From an uncultured Fusobacterium sp. (GTDB lineage: Bacteria; Fusobacteriota; Fusobacteriia; Fusobacteriales; Fusobacteriaceae), in assembly GCF_905200055.1 (NCBI RefSeq), contig NZ_CAJKIS010000040.1:1-22004 (forward strand): a stretch of DNA of 22,004 nucleotides, in the 5' to 3' direction. Shown here in pieces: positions 7,644-14,997 of the stretch. A program made the translations under genes and the position numbers. Position 1 is the first letter of the stretch. Each line of letters opens with the position of its first letter. The notes under the pieces were generated by a model. That model saw nothing but the letters and a program-made list of their open reading frames with translations. It had not been told where the DNA came from and did not search any database.

Positions 7644-8357
7644 TTGGAGTATAAAAGTATTAATTGGAATAGAGAAAATTATTTGCAATTTATAGAGAAA
7701 TTAAAAAGTTTAAAAGATGAAAAATATTTAGAGTTTCATAAGAAATTGGTAATTACTAATAATAAAATTATAGGAGTAAGATCACCTGTAGTAAAAGAGA
7801 TTGCAAAAAATATAGCAAAGGGAGATTGGAGAAAATTTATTGAACAAGATATTGTAGGATATTATGAAGAAATAGCAATAAGAGGGTTGGTAATAGGATA
7901 TATAAAAGAGGATAAAAACATTGTGAAAGATGAAATTGAAAGATTTTTACCTCTTATAGATAATTGGGGAATATGTGATGGTTTTGTAGCTAATCTAAAA
8001 ATTATAAAAAAGAATAGAGAATATTTCTTTGATTATTTAAAAAAGTTTATAAAAACAGAGGAAGAGTATAAAGTTAGATTTGTATTAGTAACATTTTTAA
8101 GTCACTATATGGAAAAAGAATATATAGAAGAAATTATACAATTATGTTCTCAAGTCAAGAATAAAAATTATTATATAAAAATGGCTCAAGCATGGTTAAT
8201 ATCTATTTTATTTGTAAAATTTCCAGAGAGAACTTTAGAATTTTTAAAAGATAATAGTTTAGATCTTTGGGTACATAATAAGGGAATCCAGAAAATAAGA
8301 GAATCAATAAGAGTTACAAAAGAGGATAAAGAGTTGATAAAAACTTTAAAAAAATAA
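7644..8357 (+). CDS. AlkD-like DNA alkylation repair protein
   Basis: HEAT-like-repeat DNA glycosylase family (AlkC/AlkD), which excises N3- and N7-alkylated purines. The 237 residues are all helical in character. Residues aligned by eye with the Bacillus cereus AlkD active site are present: W108 and D112 in NWGICDGF, R145 in KVRFVL and W184 in QAWL. VRSPVVKEIAK near 45 is also a family mark. The start is a TTG with GAGGTGAG ending four bases upstream; no ATG fits. It is followed 12 bases later by the acetyltransferase gene, so the two are probably co-transcribed. Activity on alkylated DNA is inferred from the family and the retained residues. Confidence 0.87.
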   Translation: MEYKSINWNRENYLQFIEKLKSLKDEKYLEFHKKLVITNNKIIGVRSPVVKEIAKNIAKGDWRKFIEQDIVGYYEEIAIRGLVIGYIKEDKNIVKDEIERFLPLIDNWGICDGFVANLKIIKKNREYFFDYLKKFIKTEEEYKVRFVLVTFLSHYMEKEYIEEIIQLCSQVKNKNYYIKMAQAWLISILFVKFPERTLEFLKDNSLDLWVHNKGIQKIRESIRVTKEDKELIKTLKK

Positions 8358-8369
8358 AAGAGGTGGATT

Positions 8370-9017
8370 ATGTTTAATAAATTGGATATGGAGAAATGGG
8401 AGAGAAGGGAGTATTTTTTCTACTATAAAAATTTGATAAAAGCTAAGTATAATTTAAATATAGATATGGATATTACAGATCTATTAAAGAGGGTAAAAGA
8501 GAAAGAAATTAAGTTTTATCCAGCTATGATATATGCAGTTATAAGAGGGGTAAATGAAAACAGAGAATTTAGAATAAGTTATGATAAAGATGGAAATTTA
8601 GGTTATTGGAATATTTGCCACCCATCTTATACAATTTTTCACGATGATGATAAAACTTTTTCAGATATTTGGAGCGAATATTCAGAGGATTTTTCTATTT
8701 TTTATAAAAATGTAACTGATGATATGGAAAAATATAAAGATGTGAAAGGGATAAAAAGTAAAGAAGGAAAACCAGATAATTTTTGTCCGATTTCAGCAAT
8801 TCCTTGGTTAAGCTTTACTGGATATAGTAATGATACTTATAGTGAATCAAACATGTTTTTTCCAGTGATAGCTTTTGGAAAATATTATGAAAAAGATGGA
8901 AAAGTTTTACTTCCATTTTCTGTATTTGTAAATCATGCTGTGGCAGATGGATATCATACTTGTAAACTTATAAATGATATACAAGATATTATTAAAAGAG
9001 TAGATGAGTGGTTGTAA
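8370..9017 (+). CDS. Chloramphenicol acetyltransferase homologue, type A (CatA-like)
   Basis: Type A chloramphenicol O-acetyltransferase family, which moves acetyl from acetyl-CoA to the drug. It has 215 residues, the family's normal length. Matching blocks are FYPAMIYAV near 54, the GYWN and YTIFHDD region near 83-95, IPWLSFTG near 144 and the catalytic NHAVADGYH, with H189 as the base and D193 as its structural partner. Most CatA enzymes have two histidines before AV-DG; here the first is asparagine and the catalytic one is kept. No insertion sequence or plasmid gene is nearby and base composition matches its neighbours, so it may be an old chromosomal gene. Whether it gives resistance cannot be read from sequence. 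Confidence 0.87.
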   Translation: MFNKLDMEKWERREYFFYYKNLIKAKYNLNIDMDITDLLKRVKEKEIKFYPAMIYAVIRGVNENREFRISYDKDGNLGYWNICHPSYTIFHDDDKTFSDIWSEYSEDFSIFYKNVTDDMEKYKDVKGIKSKEGKPDNFCPISAIPWLSFTGYSNDTYSESNMFFPVIAFGKYYEKDGKVLLPFSVFVNHAVADGYHTCKLINDIQDIIKRVDEWL

Positions 9018-9030
9018 AAAATTATATGAA

Positions 9031-9066
9031 AAAGGCTATTGTAGTTGTTTAACAATAGCCTTTTTA
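9031..9066. terminator. Bidirectional terminator between convergent genes
   Basis: GGCTATTGT at 9034-9042 pairs with ACAATAGCC at 9052-9060. A T run follows on the plus strand, and the A run before the stem (9029-9033) supplies a T run on the minus strand. It lies between the acetyltransferase stop at 9017 and the end of the decarboxylase gene at 9108, so it can serve both. Confidence 0.85.
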
Positions 9067-9107
9067 TTTTTTATAAAAATGTAATGATTAAATTATAGAA
9101 TAAAGGA

Positions 9108-11369
9108 TTATCTGTTTTTTATACAAAGAACATTATAAATACCATCTATTACATGTGTTCCTTCAATCTCATGCTCAAAACCTGGGAATGATTTATCCCA
9201 TAGAGAAAGAGAGTTTAAGTATTTAATAAATGGACTATTTTTATCACCAAAATTTTCTCCAGACATAAGCATAGGGATTCCAGGTGGGTATGGAATTACA
9301 GAGTTAGCAGCAATTCTACCTTCAAGTTTAGTTGCTGGAACAAGATCAACATTGTTATCAACTATATTATTATATGCTTCTCTTGGTAACATATCAACTT
9401 TTGGTAAAATAGAGTAAGCTTCATTAAGAACAGCTCCAGGATTATTTTCTTTTAAGTATTTAAACATCTTATCTCCTAAATCATGAAGTCCAATATTTTC
9501 ATATTCTTGAGGATAAGAAAGCACTAAATCTGGGAATATATCTTTAATAGGAGTATTATTATCATAGTGTTTTTTAAATGATAATAACATATTTACAAGA
9601 GTAGTCCATTTTCCTTCAGTTATTCCCATTGCAAATATAAACATAACTTGGAAATCAGTTGTTCTAGTAGGAATAATTCCAAATTTTTCAAGGTAAGCAG
9701 AAACAAGAGCAGCAGGTACTCCATTTTCAGCTAACTCTCCATTATCTTCCATTCCTGGAGCTAGAATGCTTACTTTTATAGGATCTAGCATAGCCCAATT
9801 TTCAGGTAAGTTTTTAAATCCATGCCATTTATCTTCTGGATGCATTACCCAACAATCTTGTTCTTCAATTAATAATTCTTTTGGTGCTTTTTCAAAATTA
9901 TATACTTTTTTAGTTTTAGGATCAGTTACTTTTTCAGCATTCCAAGGTTTAAAGAACCAATCTCCTTTAGAAGTATACTCTTTATATAGTTTTCCAATTT
10001 CTTGACGGAACTCAACAGCTTCTTTTATAACCTCTTTAACAAGAGATTTACCAGCATTTCCTTCCATCATAGCAGCACCAATATCATTAGATACAGCAAG
10101 AGCATATAGAGGAGAAGTTGTAGCATGCATCATATATGATTGGTTAAATCTATCTAAATCAATAGGCTTTTTACCATTTCTTACATGGATAAATGATGCT
10201 TGAGATAGAGCATTTAAAAGTTTATGTGTAGATTGAGTAGCAAAGATTGTAGCTCCATCTTTTCTGTGATCTTCAGGTTTTCCTCTCATAGCAAAGTGAT
10301 CTTTATATATTTCATAGAATCTAGCATATCCATACCAAGCTTCATCTAAGTGTAAATAATCAACTGAAGAAGATAAGATCTCTTCTATTTTTTCTGTATT
10401 ATAGAGAACCCCATCATATGTACAGTTAGTAACAACTGCATATTTAGGATTTATTTTCGCCATCTCTTTCATAGTTTCTGGAAGAATAGGTCCTATGATA
10501 CCATATCTATTTCTTGTAGGAGTCATATATACTGGTTTAGCTCCTGTGATAATAAGTCCTTGTTCTATTGATTTGTGACAGTTTCTATCTATTAAAGCAG
10601 TGTCTTTATCAGTAAGACAACCTTGAATTACAGTTCTATTTGAACCAGAAGTTCCAACTAACACATTAAAACTCATATCTGCTCCAAAAATTCTAGCTAT
10701 ATTTTTTTCTGAATCATAGAAAGCTCCTGTATGATCTAGTAATGATCCAATAGCAGTTCTTTCAATTCCTAAGTCTGTTCTAAATAGATTTTCTCCATAG
10801 AAATCAAAGAATTTTTTACCAATAGCAGTTTTTAAGAAACCAACACCACCTTGATGTCCAGGAACTGCCCAAGAATATTCAGCAGTTTTATTGTAATTAA
10901 ATACTGCTTTTGCAAGTGGTGGAAGTAGAGAATCCCTATATAGTTTAATTTCTTCAGATATTCTCTCACCAATAAAATCTATATCATCTTGTAAAATCCA
11001 AAGGTATTCATTAATACTATTTAAAACTTCTGAGTTTAATGTGGGTGTAGTATCAGTTTTTTCAGCTAATAAAAAAACTGGAACCCCCTCTTGTCTTTCA
11101 TGAAGAGTAGCAATTAAATTAACTAGCTCATTTTCTTTTTCTAAAGATGTTTGTTTTAAATTCCAGTCAACAAGTAAACAATCAATTCCTTTATTAATTG
11201 AAATTTCTTCAAGAGCCTCTTGAAAATTTCTTACTTGAATAATATTTACTCCTCTTTCTGTTAAATCATCTTTTAAAAGATTAACTCTTTTAGCTACAGG
11301 TGATTTTTCATCTGAAAAGCCATTTTTAATGATAAGTACATTATACTTTGTTCCTTCTAAACTTTTCAT
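9108..11369 (-). CDS. adiA: Biodegradative arginine decarboxylase, AdiA type
   Basis: PLP-dependent fold-type I decarboxylase of the Orn/Lys/Arg group, converting arginine to agmatine and CO2 and consuming a cytosolic proton. The 753 residues start with a receiver-like wing domain (about 1-130), followed by the PLP core and C-terminal domain. Markers are GTSGSNRTVIQG near 239, DRNCHKSIEQGL near 261, TNCTYDGVLYN near 314, DEAWYGYARF near 342 and the PLP lysine K383 in ATQSTHKLLN. These and the C-terminus (ANSVIPYPPGIPML, GENFGDKNSP) follow E. coli AdiA far better than lysine or ornithine decarboxylases. The ATG has GGAGG seven bases upstream; an upstream extension of 11 residues lacks a ribosome site. 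It is divergent from the antiporter gene. Confidence 0.9.
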   Translation of the reverse strand: MKSLEGTKYNVLIIKNGFSDEKSPVAKRVNLLKDDLTERGVNIIQVRNFQEALEEISINKGIDCLLVDWNLKQTSLEKENELVNLIATLHERQEGVPVFLLAEKTDTTPTLNSEVLNSINEYLWILQDDIDFIGERISEEIKLYRDSLLPPLAKAVFNYNKTAEYSWAVPGHQGGVGFLKTAIGKKFFDFYGENLFRTDLGIERTAIGSLLDHTGAFYDSEKNIARIFGADMSFNVLVGTSGSNRTVIQGCLTDKDTALIDRNCHKSIEQGLIITGAKPVYMTPTRNRYGIIGPILPETMKEMAKINPKYAVVTNCTYDGVLYNTEKIEEILSSSVDYLHLDEAWYGYARFYEIYKDHFAMRGKPEDHRKDGATIFATQSTHKLLNALSQASFIHVRNGKKPIDLDRFNQSYMMHATTSPLYALAVSNDIGAAMMEGNAGKSLVKEVIKEAVEFRQEIGKLYKEYTSKGDWFFKPWNAEKVTDPKTKKVYNFEKAPKELLIEEQDCWVMHPEDKWHGFKNLPENWAMLDPIKVSILAPGMEDNGELAENGVPAALVSAYLEKFGIIPTRTTDFQVMFIFAMGITEGKWTTLVNMLLSFKKHYDNNTPIKDIFPDLVLSYPQEYENIGLHDLGDKMFKYLKENNPGAVLNEAYSILPKVDMLPREAYNNIVDNNVDLVPATKLEGRIAANSVIPYPPGIPMLMSGENFGDKNSPFIKYLNSLSLWDKSFPGFEHEIEGTHVIDGIYNVLCIKNR

Positions 11370-11422
11370 TTTGATTCCTCCTATAAAAATAATATAAAAC
11401 ATATATGTGTAACTAAAAATTG

Positions 11423-11483
11423 TTTACATAATCATTTTACACTAAAAAAATATATTTCCTTTTTAAAAAAAGAAAAAAGGAAA
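11423..11483. promoter_or_regulatory. Divergent control region with TTTACA repeats and a hairpin
   Basis: In the 186 bases between the divergent adiA and antiporter genes, TTTACA occurs twice, at 11423-11428 and 11436-11441, with starts 13 bp apart. TTTCCTTTTT at 11455-11464 can pair with AAAAAGGAAA at 11474-11483. I found no convincing -35/-10 pair in either direction. The repeats may bind a regulator, but in such AT-rich DNA they may also be chance. Confidence 0.3.
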
Positions 11484-11555
11484 AAAAAGATTCCTTAGAA
11501 TAGTGTCAATATATGATAACAATCTAAAAACAAATTAAGTAAAAGGAGGAAAAAT

Positions 11556-13019
11556 ATGTCAAGTAGCACAGAAACAAAAAAACTTGGAGTTCTTTCATTA
11601 GCAGGATTAGTTATTAGTGCTATGATAGGAGGTGGAATATATAATCTGCCTCAAAATATGGCACAAGGAGCTTCAGCAGGAGCAGTAGGAATAGCATGGA
11701 TCATTACAGGAATTGGAATGTATTTTTTAACTAATACCTTTAGAGTTTTGTCAACAGTAAGACCAGATGCAAAATCAGGAATATATATGTATGCTAGATT
11801 GGGATTTGGAAAATTGACAGGGTTCTTAATGGCATGGGGATACTGGCTATCTTCAATTTTTGCCAATGTAGGTTATGCTATACTTCTTATGGATTCATTA
11901 AACTACTTTTTCCCACCACACTTTAAAGGTGGAAATAATCTACCATCAGTTATAGGTGGATCTATTCTTATTTGGTTGATGTATTTTATGATAATGGCAG
12001 GGGTTAAACAAGCTGCTAGTATAAATATTATAGGAACAATAGCAAAATTAGTTCCAATAGCTGTATTTATTATAGCAAGCTTATTTGTATTTAAGTTCTC
12101 AATGTTTGATACAAACTTTTGGGGACATGAAACAATAAAAGCTATTCATGATACAAACCTAGGTGGAATTGGTGGACAAATAAAGAGTACAATGTTAGTA
12201 ACTTTATGGTCATTTATAGGTATTGAAGGAGCTGTAGTTATTTCAGATAGGGCAGAAAGCCAAAAAGCAGTAAGTAAAGCTACTTTAATAGGATTTTTAT
12301 TATGTTGGTTGTCATATACTGCAATTTCAATGTTACCATTTGGATTATTATCACAAGGAGAATTAGCAGTATTAGCTCCACCTTCAGCAGCAGCAGTATT
12401 GGCTGATATAGTAGGTGAATGGGGAGAATGGTTCATGAATATAGGAGTTATTATAGCTCTACTAAGTTCTTGGTTAGTTTGGACAGTATTCTTAGCTGAA
12501 GTACCTTATGCTTGTGCAAAAGATGGAACTTTCCCTAAAATTTTTGCTAAAGAAAATAAAAATGGAACTCCTTCATTTGCTCTTTTAGTTTCAAGTATAG
12601 CTATGCAATTAACAATGATATTAGTATATTTTGCAAATAATGCTTGGAATGCTATGTTAAGTATAACAGGAGTTATGATATTACCAGCATATATGGCATC
12701 AACATTATATTTGTGGCAAATTTCTAAGAGAGGAGATATTCCTAAAGATGTTGGAATAAAAACAAAAACAGCATTGATAACAGGAATTTTAGGAAGTATA
12801 TATGGAGCATGGTTAATATATGCAGCAGGATTAAAATATCTAGTAATGGCAAGTATACTATTTGCTATTGGAATATTGGTATTCTGTAAAGCTCGTGAGG
12901 AAAATAAAGGAGAAAATGAACCTATATTTACTGAAAAAGAAAAAATGGCAGCAATAGCTTTAGTAATTATAGCTATAATAGCTCTATATTTATTGATAAC
13001 AAAAAAAGTTACAATTTAA
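11556..13019 (+). CDS. Basic amino acid / polyamine antiporter, ArcD-like (APC family)
   Basis: Inner-membrane exchanger of 487 residues with about 12-13 membrane segments. The opening LAGLVISAMIGGGIYNLPQNMA at 16-37 is the APC substrate-binding helix 1 with its glycine-rich break. GIYMYARLGFG, WGYWLS, TLWSFIGIEGAVV and the hydrophobic C-terminus follow the arginine/ornithine antiporter ArcD of Pseudomonas more closely than E. coli AdiC. The ATG is preceded by AAAGGAGG. Being divergent from adiA, it most likely imports arginine in exchange for agmatine, but arginine/ornithine or lysine exchange remains possible. A strong terminator follows, so it is a single-gene transcript. Confidence 0.85.
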   Translation: MSSSTETKKLGVLSLAGLVISAMIGGGIYNLPQNMAQGASAGAVGIAWIITGIGMYFLTNTFRVLSTVRPDAKSGIYMYARLGFGKLTGFLMAWGYWLSSIFANVGYAILLMDSLNYFFPPHFKGGNNLPSVIGGSILIWLMYFMIMAGVKQAASINIIGTIAKLVPIAVFIIASLFVFKFSMFDTNFWGHETIKAIHDTNLGGIGGQIKSTMLVTLWSFIGIEGAVVISDRAESQKAVSKATLIGFLLCWLSYTAISMLPFGLLSQGELAVLAPPSAAAVLADIVGEWGEWFMNIGVIIALLSSWLVWTVFLAEVPYACAKDGTFPKIFAKENKNGTPSFALLVSSIAMQLTMILVYFANNAWNAMLSITGVMILPAYMASTLYLWQISKRGDIPKDVGIKTKTALITGILGSIYGAWLIYAAGLKYLVMASILFAIGILVFCKAREENKGENEPIFTEKEKMAAIALVIIAIIALYLLITKKVTI

Positions 13020-13050
13020 AAATAAAAATTATTTAAGTTTATAAAAAAGA

Positions 13051-13097
13051 AAGCTAGTAGGAATAAAGGTTAAATTTTATTTCTATTGGCTTTTTTT
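13051..13097 (+). terminator. Terminator of the antiporter gene
   Basis: The arm at 13053-13067 pairs with 13076-13090 over 15 bp with three G-U pairs and no mismatch, and two more A-T pairs sit at its base. Seven T's follow at 13091-13097. It lies about 30 bases after the stop codon. Confidence 0.8.
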
Positions 13098-13283
13098 AGT
13101 TGTAAAAATTCAATTTAAAAACTATCGTAAAGAAACGATTAAAGTTATTTTATGTGACATTAGTATGTCAAAATAATGAAAAAATAAATAAAGATTATAT
13201 GTCTAAAAAAAATAAAAAAACATTTTTTAAACTTTTTATACTATGTTTTAAAGTAAATAACTAAAGATTAAAATATTGATAAA
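13098..13283. other. Long AT-rich intergenic stretch, no gene seen
   Basis: No credible coding region is present between the antiporter terminator and the porin promoter. The stretch contains a 16-bp palindrome (13155-13170) and a small inverted repeat, ATCGT at 13124-13128 with ACGAT at 13135-13139. The remainder is poly-A/T-rich sequence. It probably belongs to the upstream control region of the porin. Confidence 0.5.
13155..13170. promoter_or_regulatory. Operator-like palindrome
   Basis: TGACATTAGTATGTCA has perfect six-base arms (TGACAT and ATGTCA) around a four-base centre. It lies between the antiporter terminator and the porin promoter, about 115 bp upstream of the proposed porin -35. 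Its outer bases TGAC...GTCA resemble the tetR operators at 14927 and 14961, but the arm spacing differs by two bases. The binding protein is unknown. Confidence 0.35.
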
Positions 13284-13311
13284 TTGAGAAAAAAATAATA
13301 ACTCCTAAAAT
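13284..13311 (+). promoter_or_regulatory. Probable porin promoter
   Basis: TTGAGA at 13284-13289 and TAAAAT at 13306-13311, each five of six to consensus, are separated by 16 bp. A transcription start near 13318 would give a leader of about 170 bases holding the two hairpins below. Other weak -10-like sequences exist nearby (TATACT at 13237-13242), so the assignment is tentative. Confidence 0.4.
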
Positions 13312-13363
13312 TCACATATAAAACATTATGGAGGCTTATACTTACATATGTAGAAAAGAAGAG

Positions 13364-13389
13364 TTGTGAGAGTTGCTAATCTCTCATAA
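13364..13389 (+). promoter_or_regulatory. Leader hairpin 1 of the porin mRNA
   Basis: TTGTGAGAG at 13364-13372 pairs with CTCTCATAA at 13381-13389 (nine pairs, one G-U) around an eight-base loop. No T run follows, so it is not a standard terminator. It lies in the proposed 5' leader upstream of the larger hairpin. Confidence 0.5.
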
Positions 13390-13408
13390 TTTGTTTTCTC
13401 TCCAAAAT

Positions 13409-13459
13409 AAACTATAAGAATATGAGATAACTCCCAGGATCTTCATATTCTTATAGTTT
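13409..13459 (+). promoter_or_regulatory. Leader hairpin 2 of the porin mRNA, perfect 17-bp stem
   Basis: AAACTATAAGAATATGA at 13409-13425 and TCATATTCTTATAGTTT at 13443-13459 are exact reverse complements around a 17-base loop. The sequence after it is A-rich, not T-rich, so a terminator is unlikely. The loop contains ACTCCC at 13430-13435, which can pair with GGGGGT at 13478-13483, the porin ribosome site, with one G-U pair. This suggests translational control or mRNA stabilisation, which is inference. Confidence 0.65.
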
Positions 13460-13489
13460 AATTAAAAAAAGATACTAGGGGGTATTTTT

Positions 13490-14593
13490 ATGAAAAAATC
13501 TTTATTATTAGTTGGGGCGTTTTTAGCAGTTACAGCCATGGCACAGGCAAAAGAGATAGTTCCTGCACCAGTTGTAGTCGAAGAAACACCAGTACAAATT
13601 GTTGAAAAGGAAGTTATTGTTTATAGAGACAGAGAGCCAGAAGGATTTAGACCTAATGGATATGTTGATTTACAATACAGATATTATGGAGAAGCAGAAG
13701 AACTTAATTACAAAAACAATGATGTAAACAACAATTATGGAAGAACACAATTATTAGGAAAAATTAACATGACAGAAAAGCAATCATTAGAATATAGAGT
13801 AAGATCTTATAATGATTGGAATTCAGCTACAAATAAAGATAATAGAGGAGAAAAAGGAACTCAAACAAGACTTAGATATTTTTATGATCATGGAAATCTA
13901 GGAGATTCAAAAGTTGATCTTATTTCAAGATTAGAATATAAAAAAGATACTGATGATGTTCAATCATTAGAATATCAAGCAAGATTTAATATAGCAGATT
14001 ACCTATTTAATAATGATTTTATAAAAACAACAAGCTTTACTTTTGCACCAAAATATAAATATAAATGGTCATCAAATACTGATAACTATGAAAATATATT
14101 AGGATTAGATCTATTTACTATGAACCAATTACCATTAGGATTCTCATTTGAGTTCAACTTATATGGAGATCAACATTTCTATGGAGAACGTAAAGCAACT
14201 GGAGTAACTGATACAGTAAAAAATAATACAAGTCTAACTATGGAAGCATACTTATATAATACAACAAACTTATATGCAAATGACGATGTTTCAGTAGATT
14301 TCTACTTTGAAGGTGGATTTGATCCATATAAATGGAATTCAGAAAAAATCCAAAGAACTTTAAAAGTTGGAGCACCAGATAAAATAGATGCAGCAAATTA
14401 TAATTACTATCATAATTCATACCAAGTATATGCTTATCCTCAACTTATAGCTAACTATAAAATAACACCAAACTTAAATGTTTATACTTCACTAGGAGCA
14501 GAGTATAGAAACTGGGCTTATACAAGTGAAAAAAGTGCTAAAGATTGGAGATGGCAACCAACTGCTGTAGTAGGATTTAGAACTACTTTCTAA
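13490..14593 (+). CDS. FomA-family major outer membrane porin
   Basis: Fusobacterial beta-barrel porin of 367 residues. The signal peptide MKKSLLLVGAFLAVTAMAQA is probably cleaved before K21. It is followed by a proline/valine-rich stretch, IVEKEVIVYRDREPEGFRPNG near 37-57, and then a region of alternating aromatic and polar strands (YVDLQYRYYGE, then YRVRSYNDW) typical of FomA. The C-terminus RWQPTAVVGFRTTF ends in phenylalanine, the outer-membrane assembly signal. FomA is a non-specific porin and adhesin in F. nucleatum; this copy shares the architecture, but I cannot say whether it is the orthologue or a paralogue. The ribosome site AGGGGG lies seven bases before the ATG, behind a structured leader. 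A strong terminator follows, so it is a single-gene unit. Confidence 0.88.
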   Translation: MKKSLLLVGAFLAVTAMAQAKEIVPAPVVVEETPVQIVEKEVIVYRDREPEGFRPNGYVDLQYRYYGEAEELNYKNNDVNNNYGRTQLLGKINMTEKQSLEYRVRSYNDWNSATNKDNRGEKGTQTRLRYFYDHGNLGDSKVDLISRLEYKKDTDDVQSLEYQARFNIADYLFNNDFIKTTSFTFAPKYKYKWSSNTDNYENILGLDLFTMNQLPLGFSFEFNLYGDQHFYGERKATGVTDTVKNNTSLTMEAYLYNTTNLYANDDVSVDFYFEGGFDPYKWNSEKIQRTLKVGAPDKIDAANYNYYHNSYQVYAYPQLIANYKITPNLNVYTSLGAEYRNWAYTSEKSAKDWRWQPTAVVGFRTTF

Positions 14594-14635
14594 GATTAAC
14601 CTACAATAAAATTTACATAAATACTGACTGTAGAA

Positions 14636-14677
14636 AAAAGAGACTAACTAGAGAGATCTAGTTAGTTTCTTTTTTTT
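14636..14677 (+). terminator. Strong terminator of the porin gene
   Basis: ACTAACTAGA at 14643-14652 pairs with TCTAGTTAGT at 14657-14666 around a GAGA tetraloop, the stem extends outward through GAGA/TTTC with one G-U pair, and eight T's end it at 14677. Confidence 0.9.
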
Positions 14678-14925
14678 ATGAAAAAATTATGAAGAAAATA
14701 AAAAAATAAATTTTAAAAAAAATGTTTGAATACAGAATAAAAAATAATAAAAAAATATATAGAGTATAAGAAATTGAATAGATTGAAAAAAGTAAAAAAA
14801 AGATTGACCCTAAAGTTACTTTATAGTTTACAATATATAGTATTATAAAATTTAATATTGTTATTTTATTAAAAAATATAGAAATAGAGTAACTTCTTTA
14901 GGAGTGTAAAAAAATAAAAATTATG
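14678..14925. other. AT-rich intergenic stretch with a long imperfect inverted repeat
   Basis: No gene is visible. CCTAAAG then TTACTTTAT at 14809-14824 mirrors ATAGAGTAAC then CTTTAGG at 14884-14902, with a three-base bulge, enclosing about 60 bases of almost pure A/T. It could be a weak extruding structure or a remnant of a larger control region for the efflux operon. I see no promoter inside it that I would defend. Confidence 0.4.
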
Positions 14926-14954
14926 TTGACTTACAAGTCATAATGGTGTAAAAT
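14926..14954 (+). promoter_or_regulatory. Promoter of the tetR-efflux operon
   Basis: TTGACT at 14926-14931 and TAAAAT at 14949-14954, each one base off consensus, are separated by exactly 17 bp. Transcription should start near 14961. The -35 lies inside one palindromic operator and the start site inside another, so binding at either site should block RNA polymerase. Confidence 0.8.
14927..14940. promoter_or_regulatory. TetR-type operator 1, over the -35
   Basis: TGACTTACAAGTCA is a palindrome with six-base arms (TGACTT/AAGTCA). It shares the pattern TGACTnAnAAGTCA with the second site 34 bp downstream and overlaps the -35 box. The tetR gene next to it is the obvious source of its ligand. 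Confidence 0.7.
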
Positions 14955-14960
14955 CTAAAC

Positions 14961-14974
14961 TGACTAATAAGTCA
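14961..14974. promoter_or_regulatory. TetR-type operator 2, over the transcription start
   Basis: TGACTAATAAGTCA has five-base arms TGACT/AGTCA and matches operator 1 at 12 of 14 positions. It lies just downstream of the -10 and before the ribosome site AAAGGAG at 14982-14988. Two sites 34 bp apart suggest cooperative binding by two TetR dimers or simple double blockage. Confidence 0.7.
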
Positions 14975-14997
14975 AAAAAATAAAGGAGTTATGTTTT

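Noticed and set aside
8370..9017. Recently acquired resistance cassette
   Set aside because: No insertion sequence, integron site, plasmid gene or change in base composition flanks the acetyltransferase gene.
12146..12436. Minus-strand open frame inside the antiporter gene
   Set aside because: Antisense shadow of a conserved membrane protein gene; no start signal or recognisable domain.
13409..13459. Rho-independent terminator ahead of the porin
   Set aside because: The stem is perfect but is followed by AATTAAAAAAAG, not a T run, and lies just 30 bases before the porin start.
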